Positions 9,473 to 18,428 of a DNA stretch of 64,000 nucleotides are shown here, piece by piece. Origin of the DNA: DASQZK01 sp963763215 (GTDB taxonomy: Bacteria; Bacteroidota; Bacteroidia; Bacteroidales; GCA-2748055); NCBI GenBank assembly GCA_963763215.1, contig CAVXNX010000004.1, positions 1 to 64,000 on the forward strand, read 5' to 3'. Position numbers and translations under genes: made by a program. The notes beneath the pieces are model-generated. The model had not been told where the DNA came from. It made no database searches and worked only from the letters and a program-made list of their open reading frames with translations. Each line of letters begins with the position of its first letter. Within the stretch, counting starts at the first letter, position 1.

Positions 9473-10745
9473 AGGAGATGGTGGAGGCGATCATCAGGGG
9501 CATGAACAGTTCGTTTCCCCCGGTTACTTCGGCGATAAGGAAGATAGCGGTCAGGGGGGCATGGATCACGCCGGAGATCAGCCCCGCCATTCCGACGAGG
9601 GCGAAGTTGCTCAGTGCGACGTGGATCCCGAAGTGGTTGAGCACGACGCCAAGAAAAAGGCCGACGTTCACGCCCGTATACAGGGAAGGGGCAAAGACGC
9701 CCCCGACACCCCCGGCGGCAAAAGTCAGTGTGGTGGCAATGCTCTTGAAAATGATCATCAGCAGGAGAAAGAGCAGGATAAATATGGTGTTTCCGCCGAG
9801 GGTGTCGTAAAATGTCCCGGAAAAAAGAAAGCTATAATCGCCGTGGAGCGCCCTGTTGATCTCTTCATACCCTTCGCCGTAAAGCGACGGCAGGAAAAAT
9901 ATGATCACACCGAGCATCCCCCCTCCGAACAGGAGCCGTCTGACCCAGGATTTGATTTTATCGAACCGGTCGGAGATAAAGATAAAGACACGGATGAAAT
10001 AGACGGAGACGAAGCCGCAAACCACGCCGAGGATAATATAAAGGTAGAAGTCGCCAAGCCGGAACGGTTCCTGGATCTGGAACGAATACAGGAAGTTCTG
10101 TCCGAGAAAGAAATAGGAAGTGAGCGCAGCCGTGGCCGAAGCGATCAGCAGGGGGATCATGCTGAACACAGTGAGATCGAGCATGATCACTTCAAGGGCA
10201 AAGACAATGCCCGCAATGGGAGCTTTGAAGATGGCCGACATGGCCCCTGCGGAGGCACATCCGATCAGCAGAATCGTTTCCTTGTAGGTCAGCTTGGTCA
10301 GCCGGCCGGCCAGCGAACCGAGGGCTCCGCCTGTGGCCACGGTCGGACCTTCCAGACCGACAGACCCGCCAAATCCGACCGTGAGGACACTGGACACGAT
10401 CGAGGAGTAAAGATTGTGACTGTGAATGATCCCGTTATTACGCGAGATCGCATACAATACACTTGGAATCCCATGCTGGACCGGCCTTTTATTGATATAC
10501 TTGATGAAAACCATCACGATGAAAAGACCGGCGATGGGAAAGATGAAATAAAGGTAATGCTGGAAATTCCCGGCGTAGCCTTCGGTGAGCAATACTTTGA
10601 GCAGATGGACCATGTTCTTGATGATCACCGCCCCTGCCCCGGCCGCAAGTCCGACGATCGCACTGAGTACGATTATCAACTGCCTCTTGGGGATGTGCCT
10701 TAGCTGTAGATGCTTTAATCTGCCGGGAAGCCAGGTAAATTTCAT
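9450..10745 (-). CDS. ClC family chloride channel/transporter, membrane part
   Basis: 431 residues, about 10-12 hydrophobic helices. It has the ClC selectivity motifs: G-L-E-G-P at residues 130-134, whose E132 is the gating glutamate of the family, and GGVGGVFAPSLYTG, the G-x-F-x-P filter loop. A basic N-terminus is followed at once by the first helix. ClC proteins move chloride, often in exchange for protons, across the inner membrane. The frame ends after ISYATTTDL, exactly where the final helix should continue into the CBS tail found in the next frame, so the gene is one unit of about 590 residues split by a single extra base. Whether it is a channel or an exchanger is not decided here. 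Confidence 0.9.
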   Translation of the reverse strand: MKFTWLPGRLKHLQLRHIPKRQLIIVLSAIVGLAAGAGAVIIKNMVHLLKVLLTEGYAGNFQHYLYFIFPIAGLFIVMVFIKYINKRPVQHGIPSVLYAISRNNGIIHSHNLYSSIVSSVLTVGFGGSVGLEGPTVATGGALGSLAGRLTKLTYKETILLIGCASAGAMSAIFKAPIAGIVFALEVIMLDLTVFSMIPLLIASATAALTSYFFLGQNFLYSFQIQEPFRLGDFYLYIILGVVCGFVSVYFIRVFIFISDRFDKIKSWVRRLLFGGGMLGVIIFFLPSLYGEGYEEINRALHGDYSFLFSGTFYDTLGGNTIFILLFLLLMIIFKSIATTLTFAAGGVGGVFAPSLYTGVNVGLFLGVVLNHFGIHVALSNFALVGMAGLISGVIHAPLTAIFLIAEVTGGNELFMPLMIASTISYATTTDL

Positions 10746-11228
10746 TTCGGTACAAAAATAATATAATAAGCATACGAGAGAAAAAAACAGGCGTTTTCCT
10801 TCACCACCATTTTAACATTCCGGGGACCTCCTCCCCGTGCGCTATGATGCCCGTTCCAGGGAAATCTCTCTCCCCTTTTTTCAAAGATAACACGAATTTA
10901 ACGGAATTTTTCACGATACGCCGGCAGTTGACCCACGGTTGGCAGCATAAAAAGGTTAACAGCGATTAAAAGGCTTTGTTCAGACAAATTAGCGGATCCT
11001 TATCACCGGAGCTGTAGAGCGAATGACCCACGGTTGCAGCGTCTCCGATGCGTGATGGATCGCCTCAGGCGCACAATGCCACGGTTGGATATAGCGACGC
11101 GCGACAGAATTTCCGGTAACCGGTTTATAAAACTTTTGCATATCAGCCCGAATCCGCTTATTTTTAATGTTTCTTCAAACAATAGTCAGGCCGTACCTGA
11201 CCGTTATAGAGCGATGAATGGATGCGAC
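10746..11228. other. Intergenic stretch with short direct repeats
   Basis: No gene is supported; the frame of the next gene is open back to 11034 but lacks a signal there. TGACCCACGGTTGGCAGC at 10929-10946 recurs as TGACCCACGGTTGCAGC at 11024-11040, and a shorter copy GCCACGGTTGG lies at 11078-11088. They may be remains of a dispersed repeat, or regulatory sites for the T9SS cargo gene. Confidence 0.5.
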
Positions 11229-12725
11229 ATGAAAAACGGGACTTTCCGATATGCGCTAACTGTCGTCCTGCTGGCCTTTGCGTTCAGGCTCAGTGGGCAG
11301 GACAACACACCCCCGGCCAGGCCCTACATCACCTATGTAACGGTCGATACGGCCACAGGTAACACGCTCATTTACTGGACGAAGAGCCCGTCAGCTGATG
11401 TCGAGAAGTATGATCTCTATTACGAGATCACGACGGTTAACGGGTATGAAGGGGTTAAATTCGATTCGGTACCGGCCACCGTTTCACAGTATACCCATGT
11501 CAACAGTGGGGCCGACAGGGCAAGCATCCTGTACAGCGTCACAGCAGTGGATAGTTCAGGGAATGAAAGCATCCGGAAACCGGGTTTACACAGTACCGTT
11601 TTCACCAGCCTCGTCTACGATTCATGCCTGGCGCGGATGGCGGTGACATGGAACCGTTACCAGGGATGGGACGACAATGTTTCCGGTTACAGGCTCCTGC
11701 GCAGCATCGACAACGCCCCTTTTGGGATACTCACCGGTTTGAGTCCCGGCGACTCGGCATATACAGACGTTGATATAGCGGAGAACACCGGGTACCGGTA
11801 CCTTATCCAGGCGGTTAAAAATGACGGACTCGAATCAATGTCGAATATTGCGGCCTGGTACACCCGCATGCCACCGTCCCCCGATAACCTTCTCATCGAC
11901 TATGCCACGGTGCCTTCCGCGAATGTCGTCGACATCTCATTTTCCTATACACCGAATGGAGAGGTGAGCGATTTCAGCCTGCTGCGCTCAAGTAACCCCG
12001 TGTCCGATTTTCAGTCGGTCGGTATCGTGAACGGACTTACCTCCCCGCAGTATACCTTTACAGACAACATCATCACTTCATCGGAACAATATTATTACAA
12101 GATCGGATCACTGAACGGATGCGGGGCCGTTATCGGCACATCCAATTTTGCCGTGAATATACTCTTGCGCGGCGACAGCCTGAGAGACGGGGTCAAACTG
12201 ACCTGGAACAAATATGATCAATGGAGCGACGGCGTCCGGGAATACCGCATCTTCCGCAAGGAGGCCGACGGAAGCTTCAGTCAACTGGACGCCACTTCAC
12301 CCCTGGTGACCACTTACATCGACCATCTCACGGGGATCGCCGGACATCACCTCACCGGTGAACTGACCTATTATGTGACCGCGGTGAGAAATTCAGGAGG
12401 CATCACTTCACAATCCAACCCTGTCAGGATCCAGGTCAGCACGCACCTCCTCGATATTGCCGACGCGTTCACCCCCAACGGTGACGGCCGGAACGACAAT
12501 TTCTTCCCCGTTTTTGATTTCAAACCCACCGAATTTCTCATGATCATCTATAACCGCGCCGGAACCCCGGTCTACACCACCGAAGATCCCGGGAAGGGAT
12601 GGGACGGTACTGTAAACGGCAATAACATGGCCCCGGAAGGCGTTTACATCTATCACATCCAGTTCAAATCGTATAATGGGACGAGAGAGGAAAAAACAGG
12701 ACATGTCACTGTTTTTTATCCCTGA
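11229..12725 (+). CDS. FN3-repeat T9SS cargo with gliding-type (type B) sorting domain
   Basis: 498 residues from the ATG at 11229, chosen because MKNGTFRYALTVV..RLSGQ is then a normal signal peptide; the frame is open for 65 codons before it. Four fibronectin-III-like modules follow, each with a (W/F)-N-(R/K)-Y-x-x-W or matching core and Y-x-(V/I)-x-(A/S)-V. The last ~90 residues are a type B sorting domain (CHU_C/TIGR04131): DAFTPNGDGRNDNF, then YNRAGTPVY and a G-W-D-G-T block with PEGVYIYHI. In this family the domain directs export through T9SS and often anchoring by way of PorP partners. No enzyme domain is seen. Likely a surface adhesin or scaffold. It runs in the same direction as spoT, but a -7-like box between them suggests separate transcription. 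Confidence 0.85.
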   Translation: MKNGTFRYALTVVLLAFAFRLSGQDNTPPARPYITYVTVDTATGNTLIYWTKSPSADVEKYDLYYEITTVNGYEGVKFDSVPATVSQYTHVNSGADRASILYSVTAVDSSGNESIRKPGLHSTVFTSLVYDSCLARMAVTWNRYQGWDDNVSGYRLLRSIDNAPFGILTGLSPGDSAYTDVDIAENTGYRYLIQAVKNDGLESMSNIAAWYTRMPPSPDNLLIDYATVPSANVVDISFSYTPNGEVSDFSLLRSSNPVSDFQSVGIVNGLTSPQYTFTDNIITSSEQYYYKIGSLNGCGAVIGTSNFAVNILLRGDSLRDGVKLTWNKYDQWSDGVREYRIFRKEADGSFSQLDATSPLVTTYIDHLTGIAGHHLTGELTYYVTAVRNSGGITSQSNPVRIQVSTHLLDIADAFTPNGDGRNDNFFPVFDFKPTEFLMIIYNRAGTPVYTTEDPGKGWDGTVNGNNMAPEGVYIYHIQFKSYNGTREEKTGHVTVFYP

Positions 12726-12756
12726 TCACCGGAAAATATTTATCGGATAAAAACAT

Positions 12757-12764
12757 TAACTTTG
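12757..12764 (+). promoter_or_regulatory. Candidate -7 box for spoT
   Basis: TAACTTTG fits the Bacteroidota -7 consensus TAnnTTTG and lies 34 bases before the chosen spoT start. The -33 element upstream is weak, so this is a tentative call. Confidence 0.35.
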
Positions 12765-12798
12765 TACGTTGGCTCGTCCTTATTGTCAGGGAGGAAGA

Positions 12799-15033
12799 AT
12801 GGCAGTTATCGAGAAAAAAGAACAGACGGATATTCAGAGGCAGTTTGAGGATCTCCTGGAAAATTGTATTCACTGCAATACCGAAGAGGACCGTAAACTG
12901 ATCATCAAGGCATTCAATTTTGCCTCTGATGCCCACCGGAGCATGCGCAGAAAGTCCGGTGAGCCGTACATCGTCCATCCCATTGCCGTGGCCAAAATCG
13001 TGAACCGGGAAATTGGACTGGGTGTGAAATCGGTGGTATCTGCTCTCCTCCACGATGTTGTCGAAGACACAGACTATACCCTCGAAGACATCGAGGCGCA
13101 GTTCGGAAAGAAAATCGCCACCATCATCGACGGACTGACGAAAATTTCCGGCGTTTTCGACAACAACTCTTCCCTTCAGGCCGAAAATTTCCGCAAGATG
13201 CTGCTCACCCTCTCCGAAGATGTGCGGGTGATCCTGATCAAGCTGGCCGACCGCCTGCACAACATGCGGACACTCGACTCGCTGCCCAGGCACAAACAGA
13301 TCAAGATCTCGGGGGAAACCATCTACCTTTTCGCGCCCCTGGCGCATCGCCTGGGACTTTATGCCATCAAAACGGAACTGGAGGATCTCAGCCTGAAATA
13401 CCGGTATCCGAAGATCTACAATGAGATCACCGCCAAATTGAAGGATGATGAAGAACGACGGGTCCATCTCATCAACAAATTTTCGCTGCCCATTATCGAC
13501 AAGCTCGAAAAAAATCACATCACCTTCGATATCAGCGGAAGGCCCAAATCCATCTATTCCATCTGGAATAAGATGCAGCAGAAAAACGTGAACTTCGAGG
13601 AGATTTTCGATCTGCTGGCCATCCGGATCGTTTTTGATCCCATGCCCGACATTCCCGAAAAGACGCAGTGCTGGAATATCTATTCCCTGATCACCGACAT
13701 ATACCCGCCCCGGCCCGACCGGCTGCGCGACTGGGTATCGACGCCGAAAGCCAACGGCTACGAAGCCCTTCATGCCACTGTTATGGGGCCGTACGGAAAA
13801 TGGATCGAGGTGCAGATCAGATCACGCCGGATGGATGAAATCGCCGAACGCGGCTTTGCTGCCCACTGGAAATACAAGGAACACGGGGCCACCGATTCGG
13901 AACTCGACAAATGGATCAAACGCATCCGCGAAGTGCTGGAAAGCCCGGATTCGAATGCCCTCGAATTCATGGATGACTTTAAGCTGAACCTGTTCGCTTC
14001 AGAGATCTTCATCTTCACACCACAGGGACATATCAAAACCCTCCCCCAGGGATCCACAGCCCTCGATTTTGCCTATGAGATCCATACCGAAATCGGGAAC
14101 AAAGCCATTGGGGCCAAACTGAACCACCACCTCGTTCCCCTCAATTACCAGCTTCACAGTGGCGACCAGGTCGAGATCATCACCTCCGAAAACCAGAAGG
14201 TCACCAGGGAGAGACTGGATTATGCCATCACGGCCAAGGCGAAAACCGCCATCAAATCGGCGTTGAAAGCCGAAACCAAAAACCGGATCGAAAAGGGAAA
14301 GAAAATCCTCGAAGAAAAGCTGAAAGAACTCAAGGTCCAGCCCAGCTCCAGGGTGTTTAAGAAATTGCTGCCCGCCTATGAGGCAAACACCAAGGATGAA
14401 CTCTACAGTAAAATAGGCACCGGCATCGTCTCACTCGATGAACTGAAGAAAATCCTGCGAAAAAACTCGAGAAACAAATGGGTCAGGTACTGGGAAGTGT
14501 CGGTTGGGAAAAACGCCCGCAACCGCAACGAGGAAGAAGAAGAAAAAACGACCGACCGGAAAACCTTTGTCGCCCGGGAACAGATCAACGAGGAAGAACG
14601 CAACTATACCCTCGCCCGCTGCTGCAACCCGATCCCCGGCGATGAGGTGATCGGCTACCGCGACGAGGAAGACAATGTCATTATCCACCAGTCGCGGTGC
14701 GAAAATGCCATCCGCCTGATGTCGAGTGAAGGCAACCGGGTCATCCCCGTAAAATGGACCACCCACAAAATCCTTTCCTACCTCGCCAGGATCCATCTCG
14801 ACGGGTATGATAAATTCGGCATTTACAACAATATCACCACTATTATTTCCAAGGAACTGAGCGTCAATATCAGGACGATAAACCTTCATGGCCACGACGG
14901 AGTCTTTGAAGGAACCATCGACCTGTATGTCCACAATACGAGTGACCTTAATAACCTGATCATGAACCTGATCAAGATTAAAGGCGTCGAAAGTGTGCAC
15001 AGGGTCGATGCCACTGAGATCCGGGAGGTTTGA
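12799..15033 (+). CDS. spoT: Bifunctional (p)ppGpp synthetase/hydrolase
   Basis: 744 residues from the ATG at 12799, which has GGAGGAAG just upstream; an in-frame start 30 bases earlier is less likely. Domains in order are an N-terminal HD hydrolase (H85-D86 in HDVVED), a RelA/SpoT synthetase (GRPKSIYSIWNKM, then YDLLAIRIVFD-like and ANGYEALHATV), a TGS domain (IFIFTPQGHIKTLPQGSTALDFAYEIH region), a conserved-Cys region (ARCCNP and QSRCENA) and a C-terminal ACT domain. An intact HD motif and an intact synthetase core mean it should both make and break the alarmone in the cytoplasm. The spoT-fur-purA order is one I recall from other Bacteroidota. The length of about 745 residues is usual. Confidence 0.95.
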   Translation: MAVIEKKEQTDIQRQFEDLLENCIHCNTEEDRKLIIKAFNFASDAHRSMRRKSGEPYIVHPIAVAKIVNREIGLGVKSVVSALLHDVVEDTDYTLEDIEAQFGKKIATIIDGLTKISGVFDNNSSLQAENFRKMLLTLSEDVRVILIKLADRLHNMRTLDSLPRHKQIKISGETIYLFAPLAHRLGLYAIKTELEDLSLKYRYPKIYNEITAKLKDDEERRVHLINKFSLPIIDKLEKNHITFDISGRPKSIYSIWNKMQQKNVNFEEIFDLLAIRIVFDPMPDIPEKTQCWNIYSLITDIYPPRPDRLRDWVSTPKANGYEALHATVMGPYGKWIEVQIRSRRMDEIAERGFAAHWKYKEHGATDSELDKWIKRIREVLESPDSNALEFMDDFKLNLFASEIFIFTPQGHIKTLPQGSTALDFAYEIHTEIGNKAIGAKLNHHLVPLNYQLHSGDQVEIITSENQKVTRERLDYAITAKAKTAIKSALKAETKNRIEKGKKILEEKLKELKVQPSSRVFKKLLPAYEANTKDELYSKIGTGIVSLDELKKILRKNSRNKWVRYWEVSVGKNARNRNEEEEEKTTDRKTFVAREQINEEERNYTLARCCNPIPGDEVIGYRDEEDNVIIHQSRCENAIRLMSSEGNRVIPVKWTTHKILSYLARIHLDGYDKFGIYNNITTIISKELSVNIRTINLHGHDGVFEGTIDLYVHNTSDLNNLIMNLIKIKGVESVHRVDATEIREV

Positions 15034-15214
15034 GCCAACGTTACCTGGAGGGTTCCTGCCCGCTTCCCCCAAAAAGCCATCATCAGGATTAGGGCTGATT
15101 TATATACGATTTGCGGTTTTTTTCAGTTTTCTTATTTAAAATAATGATAAACCGTATCCCCTATTTCATAATTTTTTAGTTAATTTGACAAGCTATTTTT
15201 AATTAGTCTAAGTT

Positions 15215-15664
15215 ATGGTCAGTGAAGAAACCAAGGAAACTGTAAAGAAGATATTCACCGAATATCTCGAAAAGAAAGGTCACCGGAAAACACCCGAGCG
15301 CTACGCCATTCTGGATGAAATTTATTCACGCGAAGGGCACTTTGACATCGAATCGCTGTACATCTTCATGAAGAACAAAAATTACCGGGTCAGCCGTGCA
15401 ACCCTTTACAATACGATCGAGCTGCTGCTCGACTGCAACCTGGTGGTCAAGCACCAGTTCGGTAAGAATATTGCCCAGTTCGAGAAAGCCTACCGCTGCA
15501 TGCAGCATGATCACCTCATTGACCTGAATACGGGAAAGGTCATTGAATTCTGTGATCCACGGATCGATGAGATCATCCGGACCGCCTGCGAACTGAACAA
15601 CTTCGATCCTTCCCACCATTCCCTCTATATTTACGGAAGGAGCAAAGAAGAACGCGACACCTGA
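15215..15664 (+). CDS. fur: Fur family transcriptional regulator
   Basis: 149 residues. An N-terminal winged helix (KKGHRKTPERYAILDEIY, then VSRATLYNTIELL, the Fur recognition-helix pattern with A-T-x-Y-x-T/N) is followed by a C-terminal dimer and metal domain containing H-D-H and E-F-C. The H-H-H-x-H metal cluster of classic Fur is partly altered (QHDHLIDL) and the C-x-x-C zinc pairs of many Fur proteins are missing, so the metal sensed (Fe, Zn, Mn or peroxide stress) cannot be told. It sits 181 bases after spoT and has a terminator-like hairpin 33 bases after its stop. Confidence 0.9.
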   Translation: MVSEETKETVKKIFTEYLEKKGHRKTPERYAILDEIYSREGHFDIESLYIFMKNKNYRVSRATLYNTIELLLDCNLVVKHQFGKNIAQFEKAYRCMQHDHLIDLNTGKVIEFCDPRIDEIIRTACELNNFDPSHHSLYIYGRSKEERDT

Positions 15665-15696
15665 TCCGAACATTTTTTCATCTTTATGAACGGATT

Positions 15697-15723
15697 ATCC
15701 CTCTTCCTGAGGGATTTTTTTTA
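15697..15723 (+). terminator. Rho-independent terminator after fur
   Basis: ATCCCTC (15697-15703), loop TTCCT, GAGGGAT (15709-15715), then an unbroken T run to about 15722. Seven perfect pairs with a T tail is a strong terminator shape and would separate fur from purA. Confidence 0.8.
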
Positions 15724-15883
15724 TCTTTATCGGGCGAAGAAAAAACACCGGGCATTCAGGACGCAGGGGCACAGGTAATGATCAACCCATTATCCTGTCC
15801 TTGCGTTTTGTGTGTTCTGTGCCGCTTGCCTGTGAAGGACAAAGGGCCTTGCACCGGAATCAACATAATAAATACACGCTGTA

Positions 15884-17146
15884 ATGAAAATTGATGTTAT
15901 TTTAGGTTTACAATGGGGAGATGAAGGAAAAGGAAAAATCGTCGATGTCCTCTCTCCCGGTTACGACATGATCACCCGTTTTCAGGGTGGCCCCAATGCC
16001 GGTCATACCCTGGAATTCAATCATATCAAGCACATTCTCCATAATATTCCCTCGGGGATTTTCAGGGAAAACACGATCAACCTGATCGGAAACGGCGTTG
16101 TGCTCGATCCTGTCATTTTCCGTCGCGAAATCGAAGCCCTCGAGAAACTGGGCGTCGATCCGACCCGGAATCTCATCATCTCCAGGAAAGCGCACCTGAT
16201 CCTTCCCTCACATCGGGCGCTTGATGCTGCCAGTGAAAAAGCGAAGGGAAAAACCAAGATCGGCTCAACCCTCAAGGGTATCGGTCCCACCTATATGGAC
16301 AAAACGGGCAGGAACGGCCTTCGGGTCGGCGATATCGAACTTGACCTGCAAAACCGGTATAACGCCCTCCTTGAGAAACACCGCAGTCTGCTGTCGATGT
16401 ATGATTATACCTATGACGCCGCTGAGGACGAAAAGGAATGGTTTGAGAGCATCGAAACCCTGAAGCGTTTCAGGTTCGTCGACAGTGAGCACCTGGTAAA
16501 CCGGTACCTTTCCGAAAATAAGAAAATCCTGGCGGAAGGCGCACAGGGAACCATGCTCGACATTGACTTCGGGTCCTACCCCTACGTGACCAGCTCTAAT
16601 ACGATCTGCGCCGGCGCATGTACAGGCCTTGGCATCGCTCCCTCAAAAATCGGTGAAGTGCTCGGGATTTTCAAGGCGTATTGCACGCGTGTCGGAAGCG
16701 GACCGTTTCCCACCGAACTCAGCGACACAACCGGGGAAAGGCTCAGGGAGCAGGGCCACGAGTTCGGGTCCACAACGGGAAGGCCCAGGCGTTGCGGATG
16801 GATCGACCTCGTCGCTCTGAAATACGCCATCATGCTCAACGGGGTTACCCAGCTGGTCATGACCAAGGCCGATGTCCTCGATGCCTTCGAAAGCATCAAC
16901 GTTGCGGTCGCATACAGGAGCGGCGGACAGGAAATCGATGAATTTCCCTACCTGCTCACCGACGAAACGGAACCGGTGTATAAAACGCTGAAGGGATGGA
17001 ATACCCCTCTGACAGGGATCCGGTCAAAATCGGAGTTCCCCCGGGAACTGAACGATTACATCGCCTTCCTGGAAAAAGAACTCGGCGTGCCTGTCACGTA
17101 CGTTTCGGTGGGTCCCGACAGGGAGCAGATCATTCGTATGAAATAA
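15884..17146 (+). CDS. purA: Adenylosuccinate synthase
   Basis: 420 residues, usual length. GDEGKGK at residues 12-18 is the phosphate loop with the catalytic Asp (D13), and GGPNAGHT ends with H41 as in other PurA proteins. QGTMLDIDFGSYPYVTSS and TTGRPRRCGWID are further family signatures. It joins IMP and aspartate using GTP to give adenylosuccinate, the first step from IMP to AMP, in the cytoplasm. It lies 219 bases after fur, behind a terminator, so it probably has its own promoter. No break or missing residue is seen. Confidence 0.97.
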   Translation: MKIDVILGLQWGDEGKGKIVDVLSPGYDMITRFQGGPNAGHTLEFNHIKHILHNIPSGIFRENTINLIGNGVVLDPVIFRREIEALEKLGVDPTRNLIISRKAHLILPSHRALDAASEKAKGKTKIGSTLKGIGPTYMDKTGRNGLRVGDIELDLQNRYNALLEKHRSLLSMYDYTYDAAEDEKEWFESIETLKRFRFVDSEHLVNRYLSENKKILAEGAQGTMLDIDFGSYPYVTSSNTICAGACTGLGIAPSKIGEVLGIFKAYCTRVGSGPFPTELSDTTGERLREQGHEFGSTTGRPRRCGWIDLVALKYAIMLNGVTQLVMTKADVLDAFESINVAVAYRSGGQEIDEFPYLLTDETEPVYKTLKGWNTPLTGIRSKSEFPRELNDYIAFLEKELGVPVTYVSVGPDREQIIRMK

Positions 17147-17239
17147 CCTTCCGGGCAACCCCTGAGGTCATCATCCGTACCTTTGGCCATGCGACGCCGG
17201 AATCCTGATTCAGACCAAATGGCAACACAGATACCTGTC

Positions 17240-18175
17240 ATGAAAAATGCCCCGATAAAAAAGAGTATCACCCTGGTCTTCCTCCTGGCCTCTCTCAGCG
17301 CTTCCATCCTCGCCCAGGAGGTGGATCTCCGTTACCGGCTGAAACCCGGAATGGCCTATTCAACCGAGACAACACTTCACACCAGCATGATCCAGAAGGT
17401 GATGGGCATCGACCAGGAAATCATCATGGATATGGTGACCGGCCTCGACGGGAAGGTAACCGATAATCACAAGGGAATCTATACCATTGAATACCGGTAC
17501 CGGCATCTGAGGATCGCAACACGGTCGGCGATGTTCGCCGTTGATATCGACACCGATGGTCCGGCCACCCCTCAAAACCAGATGATGAAGGTCCTCATCG
17601 GGAAACCCTTCACCGTGGAAATGGACGAACAGGGTAAGATCACATCAGTCAGCGGTCTGGAACAAATGATCAACGATATCGACACCCTGAGTGATGTGGA
17701 TGCTGCCACCCGCGAACAATACAAAGCCTCCCTCCAGGAGACCTTTGGCAAAGAATCCTTTCTGCAAACGATGAACCAGGAATCGATCCTTTATCCCGGC
17801 CACCCGGTAAAAACGGGCGATTCCTGGAATTACCGGTATTCGACAACTTCCAACAATATCATGCTCAACCTGCAGAATGTGGCTACCCTGAAGGAAGTGT
17901 CGCATCATTACGCCCTGATCCGCATAAACAGCCTGATTGCCACCCCGGCAAATGACTCGATCAGCCTCGGAGGCAACAGCGGCAATATCAGTATGTCCGG
18001 GAACCAGATCTCCGAGGTCCGGATTGACCCGGTCACGGGGCTCATCATGGAAGGAAACGTCTCCCAGGACATCCGGGGCAGGCTCATCCTCTCCGATCTT
18101 CCCGATTCGGATGAACCCATGGAAATTCCCATGACCATGACCTCAAAAATTGAAGTTACCCTGAAGATGAAGTGA
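17240..18175 (+). CDS. Exported protein, DUF6263-like
   Basis: 311 residues from the ATG at 17240, which gives a signal peptide (MKNAPIKKSITLVFLLASL..LAQ); upstream codons in frame would spoil it. The mature part alternates beta strands and polar turns, with LRYRLKPGMAYSTETT near the start and GDSWNYRYS in the middle, and repeats such as VDIDTDG. I believe this is the exported DUF6263 group seen in Bacteroidota, whose function is not known; the match is from memory of the pattern. It lies 93 bases after purA on the same strand and could be read through from it. Confidence 0.65.
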   Translation: MKNAPIKKSITLVFLLASLSASILAQEVDLRYRLKPGMAYSTETTLHTSMIQKVMGIDQEIIMDMVTGLDGKVTDNHKGIYTIEYRYRHLRIATRSAMFAVDIDTDGPATPQNQMMKVLIGKPFTVEMDEQGKITSVSGLEQMINDIDTLSDVDAATREQYKASLQETFGKESFLQTMNQESILYPGHPVKTGDSWNYRYSTTSNNIMLNLQNVATLKEVSHHYALIRINSLIATPANDSISLGGNSGNISMSGNQISEVRIDPVTGLIMEGNVSQDIRGRLILSDLPDSDEPMEIPMTMTSKIEVTLKMK

Positions 18176-18428
18176 CCCTTCGCCAGCAATTCCCTCCACC
18201 CACCTCCACCCCGGCGGCTTCCCGGGAATATCCCAAAAAGATTTCTGAACCTCAATTTCGCAACTCTACCCGGTGGGCTCTCTTTTTCAATGTCTTGATA
18301 AATATTTCCCGGTTTTTTCCTGCCATTCCACCTTCGCAAGGGGGTGAAAAGCAAAAAATCAGTGTAACCCTGGGATCATCCCCGCAGTAAAAGAAATCTG
18401 TCGAGCAACCTTTTGGAACAACCCTTCT

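Noticed and set aside
9438..10703. A 421-codon open frame on the plus strand opposite the ClC gene
   Set aside because: It is highly charged with many H, D, G and R, has no family pattern, and lies opposite a clear ClC gene; it is an antisense shadow.
12706..13773. A 355-codon minus-strand frame opposite spoT
   Set aside because: Composition is that of a reverse-complement shadow, and spoT on the other strand is unmistakable.
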